From: JBAYIE01 sp041665785
GTDB taxonomy: Bacteria; Bacteroidota; Bacteroidia; UKL13-3
Length of the DNA: 64,000 nucleotides
Assembly: GCA_041665785.1 (NCBI GenBank)
Contig: JBAYIE010000022.1
Location: forward strand, 8,859-72,858
Direction of reading: 5' to 3'
This document shows positions 37,601 to 45,370 of the stretch, piece by piece. How positions within the stretch are numbered: the stretch's first letter is position 1; each line of letters begins with the position of its first letter. The notes under the pieces were generated by a model. The model did not search any database and was not told the origin of the DNA. It saw only the letters and a list, made by a program, of their open reading frames with translations. The position numbers and the translations under genes were made by a program.

Positions 37601-38845
37601 CCAGAGATCACCATCACTGGTGCCGATACGGTAAGACTGGAAGTGCGCAAAGACTCCTACACAGATGCCGGTGCTACTGCTAAAGACAATGGTGGTGCTG
37701 ATATCAGTTCATCTATATTAATTTCCAATAATCTGGATACAGCCAATGTAGGTGTATACTACTACACTTACACCGTGGCCGATGCCTTTGGATTTATCTC
37801 CACTAAAAAACGGGTGATTATAGTACAGGATACTGAGAAGCCAACAATTCATACCCGTACACTGAACGATACCAGTTTTGTGATTCATCAGATCAAAATG
37901 CCATTTGATGACAACAACTACCTGCGTGTGGATGATAATTACTGGACTAATATAATGCCGGTACGTACTGATGGAACCCTCAATATTGACGATCCGGGAT
38001 TGTACTACCTCACTTACCGTGCAACCGATGGTTCGGGCAATGTTTCGGATGCTTATGTTCTGACCGTTAAAGTTACCAATACATTCAAGCCAACTATTAC
38101 TCTGGTTGGATCATCGGATGTTATTGTGAAGGTTAATACAGTTTACAACGACCCTAAAGCTACGGCCAAAGATTACTTCAATGTGCCATTGCTGGTGGAA
38201 ATCGTAAACGACAATATGGACATCAACCATACAGGAGATTACAAACGCACATACAGAGCTACAGATGAATACGGCAATTGGAGTGAAGTAGAACGTAATA
38301 TTCATGTGAAGGATCTGGACGGTCCGGTAATAACAGTATTGGGAGATAATCCGGTTCAGGTAATTGTGGGAACCAAAACCCGTGAAGAAATTCTGGCTAT
38401 GATAAATGTGACCTCCATTAAAGTAGTGGATAATTACGATCCGAATCCTGTTGTGAAAGACAATTCCGGAACAATTATCACCGATAAATCCGGAACCTAT
38501 ATGGTCACTTACGATGCCACCGATGCTTCAGGCAACAAGGCTCAACAGAAACAGCGCTTCCTGCAGATCCTGCCAAATACAGGCATCGAGCAGGTACAAG
38601 CCAACAATGGAATACAGGTTTACCCAAATCCAAGTAAAGGGGTATTCCATCTTGAACTAAAGCAAGGAGAGGTTAAAAACATTCGGATCTATAATATTGC
38701 CGGTGTCTTGGTACGTGAGTTCAAAGGCGATAAAGCCGGTACTACCTATCAGATTGACCTGAGCAACGAACGCGATGGCATGTATCTGATCCGGGTAGAG
38801 GGTTCTGATAAAACGTATACGACCAAGGTTAACCTCAACCGTTAA
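34631..38845 (+). CDS. Giant T9SS surface protein, tandem paralogue of the preceding gene
   Basis: A 1404-residue secreted protein with signal peptide (MKNFYKLLSLLILSAVFNES). The N-terminal domain (about 25-200: TPQYIYTPATINTGNSVPLA, GTSxxx-free, LLMDLQFTGRTGSNWYLDC) differs from that of its neighbour. From about residue 215 on the two align along their length: DTLWVGSPSVLVNTSS matches DTLWEKSNSTIVNTST, and FRIAPCADTIILTLDRLRLR matches FRIAPCADTIYISLERLRLR. PKD-like segments, the GEVED-type domain (VWMDFSRNANYLDAGETLL, LGVYEEYGINIG) and DUF5011-type repeats are kept in the same order. It ends with a T9SS domain (IQVYPNPSKGVFHLEL). Probably duplicated, then given a new binding domain. Confidence 0.85.
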   Translation: MKNFYKLLSLLILSAVFNESRGQTPQYIYTPATINTGNSVPLAYQVDLRSQWLVPGNIFTGAPSGMGISKIYFKIYAAIAPPSSQSHTTYQLRLGNAPGVNTLTTAAWASISNLTLAIDQSGYTYNNMTGGMWLPITLTNIVPYDPTQPLLMDLQFTGRTGSNWYLDCSSTGQSGFNNTYAPSASATSPTAAQSYVYVCGIDLAPLPSSVPKIAPLANFKQLNDMDTLWVGSPSVLVNTSSYSDTNYWQITGYNATTPTGTWSAYSNPNDLMQTNNRGTWIDTIVNKSNFYYTFSQTGYYRVKLFTANRYGTSFVEKAIFVSNPTQKPKALFFSSKRNLATYDRSMFYDLSLNGPTKWKWWLDPPCYNCGLYKNEFFYEGNKNDSASTPYLTALDPGMYKVCLAVSNAMGADTLCLNQYLSIIPGFQMCNGSDTAGTTSEGAVMPTLTNSANVQYVANGCAQGFRIAPCADTIILTLDRLRLRNNGGPLNPGDSLYIKAGILPGSQILRRYGGNDITAIKDSLKSLVFSGQQLYVTYVPVAPTGANTLVNDSGFLIRWRSKAASYAPPVAAFTCPDTIYSGYKVVFQNQSTGKYANYAWDTNNDYVFGKDNTSQGIDSTNFSPSMIYTVSTSTQKTVCLKTYNCVGSDTVCRTFLVLPTNLAPFADFTVNKTYGLTTDSFLFKDMSFNGANQWKWVFEPSNLSYLGGTDSTSQHPMVFLHTNTNYTVTLTATNSFGSSSKKKTNYITTISYPSPGSQFTPTSSVEDFGITRVRLVGSVGRIDTTTALKPTDGSAYTPLYNLSKTTLYRGGKYTVDVYRGANPVDSMNLRVWMDFSRNANYLDAGETLLSEDRQLKVKYTTEFTVPQDASIGITRMLVGASAAFSTITPYSSVLGVYEEYGINIGRDEVKPVISIKGPSVAKTEINKPYIDAGALALDNIEGDISSRMVIISNVDNTHIGYYTVKYVVWDNYGNLSDTVVRSVQVEINQTGPEITITGADTVRLEVRKDSYTDAGATAKDNGGADISSSILISNNLDTANVGVYYYTYTVADAFGFISTKKRVIIVQDTEKPTIHTRTLNDTSFVIHQIKMPFDDNNYLRVDDNYWTNIMPVRTDGTLNIDDPGLYYLTYRATDGSGNVSDAYVLTVKVTNTFKPTITLVGSSDVIVKVNTVYNDPKATAKDYFNVPLLVEIVNDNMDINHTGDYKRTYRATDEYGNWSEVERNIHVKDLDGPVITVLGDNPVQVIVGTKTREEILAMINVTSIKVVDNYDPNPVVKDNSGTIITDKSGTYMVTYDATDASGNKAQQKQRFLQILPNTGIEQVQANNGIQVYPNPSKGVFHLELKQGEVKNIRIYNIAGVLVREFKGDKAGTTYQIDLSNERDGMYLIRVEGSDKTYTTKVNLNR

Positions 38846-38869
38846 TCAGGTTCTGCAACTGATACTATA

Positions 38870-38909
38870 AGCGGCCCGCGGCTCCGGAAATCCGGAGCCG
38901 CGGGCCGCT
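38870..38909 (+). terminator. Perfect 19-bp GC-rich stem-loop terminator
   Basis: Left arm 38870-38888 and right arm 38891-38909 are perfectly complementary (19 bp, AGCGGCCCGCGGCTCCGGA) around a 2-nt formal loop; a 4-nt loop with an 18-bp stem is more realistic. A T-rich stretch (TTCGTTT) follows on the + strand. It sits 24 bp after the second giant gene and ends the transcript. The stem is exceptionally G/C-rich for this genome. Confidence 0.85.
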
Positions 38910-38968
38910 TTCGTTTACAAACAGGCCAAATCAACTTATTTAAAAGGCAAAGTACTTATTTTCGGAAC

Positions 38969-40129
38969 ATGAAACGAATGCTCTCTGTATGGTTAATCTT
39001 CCTGGTCACCGCTACTGCCAGTGCCCAACTTGCAATTGAACCTGTTTCCTTTGAGCTAACTCCTGAACAATTAGTCCATACCTTTTTTAAAGGTAGCGGC
39101 ATTGAAATAATGAACGTGGAATTTAAAGGAGATTCACAGGCGTTGGCCCGATATACCGATTTTCAAAAAAGCACAGGTTTTGATTCCGGTATTATAATCT
39201 CAACCGGTTTGGCTGAACATGCGGCCGGACCCAATGCCCGCCCAAATGCAGGTGCCAACTTCGGGAATCACTTTTTTACGGATGAAGATTTAAAAACCCG
39301 GAAGCGTATGTGTGATGGTGCTGTGCTGATTATTGATTTTATTCCGCAATTTGATTCTTTACACTTCCGATTTGTTTTTGCATCGGAAGAATATCCTGAA
39401 TTTGTTTTGAAGGAATTTAACGATGTATTTGCCTTCTACCTGTCTCCCCTGTTTATAGCAAATGACCGTCCAAAAAACATTGCCAGACTCCCCAAAGGGC
39501 CAGTTGTATCGGTTAATAATGTAAATCATAAAATCAACCCGGCGTTTTATATACCGAATGATTACCCCAACTCACCCCTTTATGCCTATCTGGAATACGA
39601 CGGTTTGACAGTACCCTTAACTGCTCAGGCGAGGGTGATTCCCGGAAAGCCCTATCGCATGAAGATCATTATTTCAGATATCGGAGACTGCGAATACGAT
39701 TCAGGTGTATTTCTGCAAGCGCAATCTTTCTCCTCCTCTCGTCACAAACGCAGAAACCCGGCAAATAAACCGGTGTCCTTGCCTCCGCCAGTTGGAGTAA
39801 CCTATTATTTCAATTTTGAAAGTTCATCGGCCGTCTTATCTCAATCAGATCAAACCCGATTTGATCAGCTGGCCGACTCCATTAAAGGACTGAACTATGA
39901 GAAGATTTTGATCATAGGTCATACGGATGCAACAGGAATTGAATCCAAAAACAAACAATTGTCGTTGGAACGGGCAGGTAGTGTAGCCAGAGAGTTGAAC
40001 CTAAGAGGAATTCCGCGCAACAAACTCAAAACATCCGGAAAAGGAAGTGCCCGCCCTGTTGCTGAAAACTCCAACAAAACGGGACGGGCACTTAACCGAA
40101 GAGTAGAATTGCTCTTCTACATGCGCTAG
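38969..40129 (+). CDS. Choice-of-anchor L domain protein with C-terminal OmpA domain
   Basis: A 386-residue envelope protein. Signal peptide (MLSVWLIFLVTATASAQ), then a choice-of-anchor L domain: TPEQLVHTFFKGSGIEIMNV, FDSGIIISTGLAEHAAGPN, LHFRFVFASEEYPEFV, FNDVFAFYLSP and IPGKPYRMKIIISDIGDCEY with the paired cysteines expected. From about residue 270 an OmpA-type domain follows (YYFNFESSSAVLSQSDQTRF, ILIIGHTDATGIESKNKQLS, GIPRNKLKTSGKGSARPV, NRRVELLFY), which binds peptidoglycan. The combination would tether an adhesin-like domain to the cell wall. It converges with the Reelin-like gene, 3 bp apart. Confidence 0.85.
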   Translation: MKRMLSVWLIFLVTATASAQLAIEPVSFELTPEQLVHTFFKGSGIEIMNVEFKGDSQALARYTDFQKSTGFDSGIIISTGLAEHAAGPNARPNAGANFGNHFFTDEDLKTRKRMCDGAVLIIDFIPQFDSLHFRFVFASEEYPEFVLKEFNDVFAFYLSPLFIANDRPKNIARLPKGPVVSVNNVNHKINPAFYIPNDYPNSPLYAYLEYDGLTVPLTAQARVIPGKPYRMKIIISDIGDCEYDSGVFLQAQSFSSSRHKRRNPANKPVSLPPPVGVTYYFNFESSSAVLSQSDQTRFDQLADSIKGLNYEKILIIGHTDATGIESKNKQLSLERAGSVARELNLRGIPRNKLKTSGKGSARPVAENSNKTGRALNRRVELLFYMR

Positions 40130-40132
40130 CGA

Positions 40133-42799
40133 TTAATCTTTAATGAAGGTGAAGGTCTTAGTTGCTGAACCTACTTTCACTTCCATCATGTACACAGCAT
40201 TGTTCAAATCGGCCAGATCAATATCGTAATGAGTAACCGACTGAGATACTTTTCCAAAAGATTGTTGCTTGATCAATTTGCCTTGCAAATCTTTAACTTC
40301 CATAGTCACCGGTTCATTTAAGGTATTTATATGCAATTCAATGCTCAAGGTTGATTTTACCGGATTCGGATAATACTGCATAAAGCCAATTCCTTCTATT
40401 GTAGCTAATCCAACACTGATGTTGATTGTTTGGGAAGCGGTATCACTGGCACAATCATCAGTGGTGATTACGCTGAGCGATGCTGTAAAGGTTCCATTGG
40501 CGTATGTATGAGAAGGATTTTGGGTTGTTGCCGTTCCATTGTCTCCAAATTTCCATGCCCAGGTCTTGGCACCAGTTGTGGTATCAGTAAACTGAACAAA
40601 AGAAGTATCCTTGGTGAAGGTGAATCCAGCTTTAGGGTCTGGTTTACGTTGAATGGTTATGGTACTTGAATTTCTCGAACAATTCGCATTGGTATCCATT
40701 GCAGTAACATAGACCTGATCGTTGGATGCAAAGGTGGATGACGGGAACTGCATAGATGTAGCAGTAGTAAATCCTAAAGAGGTGCTATTTTTAAACAATT
40801 CGAATTTGTGTGTACCGGCAGGTTTGCTAAAGGTAAAGGTTGCCTGTTCCCTGTCGCACAAAACATTGGTACTCTTACCAAATGTAATAGTTGGATTTGC
40901 CACCGGCGTAAGATTGCTTTGTAAACGAATGGTTTTAACACCAGCCGGACACGATAGTTGAGCTGAATCCCACACAGAGAAACGGTAATAAACAGAACCA
41001 CTTGTCTTCAATTTAACCTTGAATGTGCTAGATCCAACCGGTTGGTATATTATTGACACCTGAACTCCTGCTGATGTTACTTCTTCAACCATCACGGCAT
41101 ATGTTGCTGCACTGATATTGCTGAGTGTTACAGTTGTTGAATCAGTTCCGGACGGATTACAGAATACGCTGTCGTAGTTTAAGGTATAGGTTACCGCTGC
41201 ACAGCCGGTAGTAATGCAATTACCCACGCCATGCAGACCTTTAGCACATTTACCGGTAGATTGAAGAGCTCTAACCCATAATACTTTACGCGTAGCTGCT
41301 GGCAGACCATTAATTTCATGTGTTAAGCCGGTTGCTCCGGATGAAGGCGTCATCCAGGTTTTACCACTATCCAGACTGGCTTCATAGCCATCGGCGCCTG
41401 AAACGGCCGACCAGGCAAAGCGAATCATGCTAACCGAAACTGCATCACAGGATACCGTTGGGGCAGCCAAAGGCGTTTGAACATGCACTTGTTTTGCACT
41501 GCTTGCCAGACTGGTACAACCGTTTGCATCGGTTACATACACGGTATATTGAGCAGACGAGGATACAGGAGCAACCTTAACTGAAGCATTGGATCCTGAA
41601 TAAATCAGTGTGGTATCGCCATAAAACATATAATTTACCATTCCTGCATTAGCTGATAAGGTAACCGAATCGCCAATACAGATTGAATCCGTTGAAATAT
41701 TCAGAGTGGCTGTAGGTAATGTCCGTTTCACAAATCCGATTACACCACTAGTTTTCATACAACCGGTTTGTGTATTGGTAAGTTTTACGCTATAACTACC
41801 GGTATTTTTCACATATATGGTTTGGTCTGTCAGATTTCCCGGAGTCCATAAATACGTATATGTACCGCTTGCGGCACTTAATGCTACCGAATCGTTACCG
41901 CATATGGAATTATTTGCTCCACTTGGAGTAGTTGTTGAGGTTGGTGCAGCATTCACCAAAACAGTTCCGGTAGCAGGCTGCGACATTCCGTTGCTGTTGG
42001 TAGCGGTAAGGCTGATTCCACGAATGATGGAGGAACCGGCAAATGAACTACCAAATACAACAACCGGATTTTGAGAATTGGGTGTTGTACCCAGCACAAA
42101 TTGAGAACCCGGAATAGACCAACTGTAACCTAATGGATTGTTGGTTGCAGAACCGAGAAAATGCGCAGTATCGTTCTGGCAAATGGTATCTTTATCTACT
42201 GTATAGGTAGCAGTCGGAGGTGCTGTTCCGGTTTGATAAATGGTGAAAGCTTTGGTTAGAATCGTATCTCCCGTATTGTTATTATCGCCATTGGCAGAGT
42301 TAATAGCCGTATACAAGGTCAAAGTACCCATTCCTGAAGAAGGAGCAGTCCAGGTGAAATTCCAACTTCTGGCACCTGTTCCGGATGTACCACCCGTGGT
42401 GTGATTGATATAGGTTCTACCACCACCTGTTGTTTGTGTGGCACTACCCGTACCACTGGTAAAGGAGCCCGACATAATGGCGTTTTGATCCAGCATTACT
42501 GCCTGAAAACCAAAGGTTCCGTGATTGGGATGCGAATATGAAATAGTCATGTTATAGGTATTGCCCGGAACATATCCACTTGTAGGAATACTCGATGTAA
42601 AGGCAATGTTATTCCACAAGGGTCCGTTGGCAATGGGATTAAAGTTATGGCATCCGGATTGACCACACGTATTATCTCCCGGAGCACCGGTATTTTCTGC
42701 GGGAGGCCCGCCGGCATTAGTCATGGCATACATTGACACACACACTAGTCCAGCCGTAAAGCCCCATGTTCTTAATTTCCTGTAAAGATTCGATTTCAT
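40133..42799 (-). CDS. Reelin-like (choice-of-anchor V) secreted protein with PKD and T9SS domains
   Basis: An 888-residue secreted protein. After a signal peptide (YRKLRTWGFTAGLVCVSMYA) comes GGPPAENTGAPGDNTCGQSG-CH, the GAPGD-Cys...GCH start typical of choice-of-anchor V/Reelin-like domains, with FGFQAVMLDQNA and RSWNFTWTAPSSGMGTLTLY, up to about residue 195. Ig-like and fibronectin-like segments follow (VSCDAVSVSMIRFAWSAVSG). A PKD domain with DTTTGAKTWAWKFGDNG and QNPSHTYANGTFTASLSV is near residue 760, and the end is a type A T9SS domain (MQYYPNPVKSTLSIELH). The ATG 42799 start is preferred over 42832 because it puts the signal peptide at the N-terminus. Function unknown; probably surface or matrix. 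Confidence 0.82.
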   Translation of the reverse strand: MKSNLYRKLRTWGFTAGLVCVSMYAMTNAGGPPAENTGAPGDNTCGQSGCHNFNPIANGPLWNNIAFTSSIPTSGYVPGNTYNMTISYSHPNHGTFGFQAVMLDQNAIMSGSFTSGTGSATQTTGGGRTYINHTTGGTSGTGARSWNFTWTAPSSGMGTLTLYTAINSANGDNNNTGDTILTKAFTIYQTGTAPPTATYTVDKDTICQNDTAHFLGSATNNPLGYSWSIPGSQFVLGTTPNSQNPVVVFGSSFAGSSIIRGISLTATNSNGMSQPATGTVLVNAAPTSTTTPSGANNSICGNDSVALSAASGTYTYLWTPGNLTDQTIYVKNTGSYSVKLTNTQTGCMKTSGVIGFVKRTLPTATLNISTDSICIGDSVTLSANAGMVNYMFYGDTTLIYSGSNASVKVAPVSSSAQYTVYVTDANGCTSLASSAKQVHVQTPLAAPTVSCDAVSVSMIRFAWSAVSGADGYEASLDSGKTWMTPSSGATGLTHEINGLPAATRKVLWVRALQSTGKCAKGLHGVGNCITTGCAAVTYTLNYDSVFCNPSGTDSTTVTLSNISAATYAVMVEEVTSAGVQVSIIYQPVGSSTFKVKLKTSGSVYYRFSVWDSAQLSCPAGVKTIRLQSNLTPVANPTITFGKSTNVLCDREQATFTFSKPAGTHKFELFKNSTSLGFTTATSMQFPSSTFASNDQVYVTAMDTNANCSRNSSTITIQRKPDPKAGFTFTKDTSFVQFTDTTTGAKTWAWKFGDNGTATTQNPSHTYANGTFTASLSVITTDDCASDTASQTINISVGLATIEGIGFMQYYPNPVKSTLSIELHINTLNEPVTMEVKDLQGKLIKQQSFGKVSQSVTHYDIDLADLNNAVYMMEVKVGSATKTFTFIKD

Positions 42800-42886
42800 A
42801 TAGTATTGAATAAAATTTGATTGGTATCTCACTGCAATATAAAAATTAATCTAAAATTAAAAAAATCTTAATAAATTTAGCTGCAA

Positions 42887-43609
42887 ATGGCAAGATACGG
42901 ATTAATAGGCTTCCCACTCATTAACAGGCAGTCGGCTGATTATTTTCAAAGAAAATTCGCTTCGCATGAAGGCGCGAATACGTATTCCAATTATCCGCTG
43001 GAGTCGTTGAAGTACTTGCCAGAGCTTGTAATTGCAGAGCAGTTGAGTGGATTCAGCGTCACAATTCCATATAAGGAAGAAATTCTAAACCACTTATCAC
43101 AAATTGATTCAGAAGCCGGTAATGTTGGCGCCGTAAATACAGTAAAAATAACCTCACATGGTTGGATCGGATACAATACCGATGTAGTGGGCTTCAAAAA
43201 CTCTTTGCTTCCACTCCTCCTGCCACATCACCAAAAAGCGCTCATTCTCGGTACCGGTGGTGCTGCCAAAGCGGTAGCCTATGTATTAAAGAGCTTGGAA
43301 ATTCCCTATCAAATGATCAGCAGAGACGAAAATAAAGGTTTGAACTACCTCAGTCTTACTGCTGATTTGATCCGTGAACATCTGCTTTTGATCAATGCAA
43401 GCCCGGTTGGGATGGGACATTTGAAAGATCAGGCTCCTCAAATTCCCTATGAAGGAATAACCCAACAACATCTGGTCTATGATTTAATTTACTTACCCGA
43501 GAAAACCATATTTCTAAGCATGGCTGAAGCAAGGGGCGCATCCATTAAAAACGGTATGGAAATGCTGCACCTTCAAGCGGATAAAGCTTTCGATATCTGG
43601 ATAAAATAA
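42887..43609 (+). CDS. aroE: Shikimate dehydrogenase
   Basis: AroE reduces 3-dehydroshikimate to shikimate with NADPH in aromatic amino-acid synthesis, cytoplasmic. The start MARYGLIGFPLINRQSADYF supplies the shikimate-binding Ser (S-x-S positions vary in Bacteroidota). GFSVTIPYKEEIL contains the catalytic Lys, VGAVNTV the conserved Asn, and ALILGTGGAAKAVAYVL is the NADP-binding loop. The end (NGMEMLHLQADKAFDIW) is also conserved. At 240 residues it is slightly short but complete, as in other Bacteroidota. It is followed by an oppositely oriented small gene with its own terminator. Confidence 0.93.
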   Translation: MARYGLIGFPLINRQSADYFQRKFASHEGANTYSNYPLESLKYLPELVIAEQLSGFSVTIPYKEEILNHLSQIDSEAGNVGAVNTVKITSHGWIGYNTDVVGFKNSLLPLLLPHHQKALILGTGGAAKAVAYVLKSLEIPYQMISRDENKGLNYLSLTADLIREHLLLINASPVGMGHLKDQAPQIPYEGITQQHLVYDLIYLPEKTIFLSMAEARGASIKNGMEMLHLQADKAFDIWIK

Positions 43610-43611
43610 AA

Positions 43612-43641
43612 AAGAGAATGCCATCTACATAGCATTCTCTT
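43612..43641 (-). terminator. Terminator of the 45-aa gene on the minus strand
   Basis: The arms AAGAGAATGC (43612-43621) and GCATTCTCTT (43632-43641) pair perfectly over 10 bp. On the minus strand the stem is followed by a T-rich tract (TTTTATTTTAT), which marks a rho-independent terminator for the small minus-strand gene at 43667-43804. It lies 2 bp beyond the aroE stop, so it may also act on aroE in the other direction, with poorer T-tract. Confidence 0.75.
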
Positions 43642-43666
43642 ACAATATGGGTCTTTTATAAAGAAC

Positions 43667-43804
43667 TTAGTCTTCTACAATAACCACTCTCTCAGTATTC
43701 GGAGATTTTACGGTTATGAGTTTCGTATTCAACTTGATAGCCTGTTTACGCTGGCGCGAAACGGTCTTGTTTTTTCTGTCTTTTCTTTTATACCTGGTAA
43801 ACAT
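43667..43804 (-). CDS. Very small basic protein (45 aa), function unknown
   Basis: A 45-residue frame from ATG 43804 to TAA at 43667-43669. It starts MFTRYKRKDRKNKTVSRQ, continues RKQAIKLNTKLITVKSPNTE and ends RVVIVED, with a strongly basic N-terminal half and hydrophobic-acidic end. The composition resembles small ribosomal or RNA-binding proteins, but I do not recognise the family. A terminator with a T-tract begins 25 bp after its stop, which supports an expressed gene. It is alone on the minus strand between aroE and the arginine decarboxylase. Confidence 0.6.
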   Translation of the reverse strand: MFTRYKRKDRKNKTVSRQRKQAIKLNTKLITVKSPNTERVVIVED

Positions 43805-43860
43805 AGGAGTATGAATTTATTGGGCGCGAAAATACCGCATTTGATGGAATATGCAAAACT

Positions 43861-45264
43861 TTATTTGTAACCCAGAATCTTCATCATGCTTTCGGCGCTT
43901 TGTTCCGGGTAGAAAAGCTTGTAGGTATGCTTTCCATCGGGAGTTTTATCAATAATCACATGTTTGGGTGCCGGAATCAGACAATGTTGAATTCCGCCAA
44001 ATCCTCCCAGCGATTCCTGATAAGCTCCGGTATGAAAGAATCCCATATACAAAGGTTCATCTTCCAGTTTGGGCAGGAAAACCTGATTGGTGTGAGTATC
44101 TGAATTATAAAAATCCTGACTGTCGCAGGTAAGTCCACCCATATTGATCCGCTGAAACTCCTTTTCCCAATTGTTGATAGCCAATAAAATAAATTTCTGT
44201 CCGATCCCCCAGGTATCCGGCAAAGTGGTAATAAATGAACTGTCGATCATATACCACAATTCTTTATCGTTTTGCTGCTTCTGGCCAATAATTGAATACA
44301 ATGCACCACCACTCTCGCCCACTGTAAATGAACCAAATTCCGTTATAATCCGGGGTACATCCACGCTTCGCGAATCACAAATAGTTTTGATATAATACAC
44401 GATCTGATCAATCATGTAAGAATAATCGTGTTCTATTCCCAGTGAAGTATAAATAGGCATTCCTCCACCGATATCCAGAGAATCAAGCTCCGGACAAATC
44501 TCTTTTAAATCGCAGTATACATTTACCAGCCGGGTCAATTCACTCCAGTAATAGGTGGTATCTTTGATTCCTGAATTCACAAAAAAATGCAACATTTTTA
44601 ATTGGTAATTCGGATTGTCCTTTATTTTGGAGGTATACAACTGATTGATCAGTTTATGACTGATCCCTAAACGCGAGGTATATACTAAAAATCCGGGTTC
44701 TTCTTCAGTAGCAATGCGAATGCCTAGCGTCAATGGTTTTTTCACATATTGATCGAGCTGATTCAGTTCGGCAGCACTATCCAGTACGCAGGTCAGGTTT
44801 TCAAATCCAATTTCATTGAGTTCAACAATATTTTTAAAGTATTGTTCTGTTTTATACCCGTTGCAAATAATAGTTTGACTGGTATGAATTTTTCCTTGCT
44901 GATACAAGGTCCGGATCAAGTCCAGGTCGAATGCCGAAGAGGTTTCCAAATCAGCACCATGCTTAAGAACTTCTTCCAGAATAAAAGAGAAATGAGAACT
45001 TTTTGTACAATAACAGTAGGTATATCCAGCCTTGTAATCGTAACGGTCGATTGCCTGGTTAAAATAATTGCGTGCTTTTGTAATTTGAGAACCGATTTTG
45101 GGCAGGTAGGTAAACTTCAACGGGGTTCCAAATTCTTTGATCAATTCCATCAAATCCACTCCATGAAAAAACAGGTTATTGTTTTTTACTTCAAACCCGT
45201 GGCGGGGAAAATAAAAGGTCTGATTAATCAGATCAATGTACTTGTTTTTAACGGGGAGTGGCAT
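43861..45264 (-). CDS. speA: Arginine decarboxylase-like PLP enzyme (alanine racemase fold)
   Basis: A 467-residue PLP-dependent decarboxylase of fold type III. It would make agmatine from arginine in polyamine synthesis. The PLP lysine region is GYTYCYCTKSSHFSFILEEV, further landmarks are CNGYKTEQYFKN, SRLGISHKLI, LDIGGGMPIY (phosphate-binding glycines), IITEFGSFTVGESGG and, near the C-terminus, MGFFHTGAYQESLGGFGG, the family's active-site motif. In Bacteroidota proteins of this length are usually annotated as arginine decarboxylases; a related carboxyspermidine or diaminopimelate activity cannot be excluded from sequence. The gene stands alone; the MFS gene starts 107 bp upstream. Confidence 0.82.
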   Translation of the reverse strand: MPLPVKNKYIDLINQTFYFPRHGFEVKNNNLFFHGVDLMELIKEFGTPLKFTYLPKIGSQITKARNYFNQAIDRYDYKAGYTYCYCTKSSHFSFILEEVLKHGADLETSSAFDLDLIRTLYQQGKIHTSQTIICNGYKTEQYFKNIVELNEIGFENLTCVLDSAAELNQLDQYVKKPLTLGIRIATEEEPGFLVYTSRLGISHKLINQLYTSKIKDNPNYQLKMLHFFVNSGIKDTTYYWSELTRLVNVYCDLKEICPELDSLDIGGGMPIYTSLGIEHDYSYMIDQIVYYIKTICDSRSVDVPRIITEFGSFTVGESGGALYSIIGQKQQNDKELWYMIDSSFITTLPDTWGIGQKFILLAINNWEKEFQRINMGGLTCDSQDFYNSDTHTNQVFLPKLEDEPLYMGFFHTGAYQESLGGFGGIQHCLIPAPKHVIIDKTPDGKHTYKLFYPEQSAESMMKILGYK

Positions 45265-45370
45265 GTGAATGTTGGTTGAAGGTGAAGGGTATGGAACGCG
45301 GGTGCAATGTTATCATTTCCACTTCAATAAATATCAACTTTTTTCTGCAGGAATTTAGGAATTGGATCCT

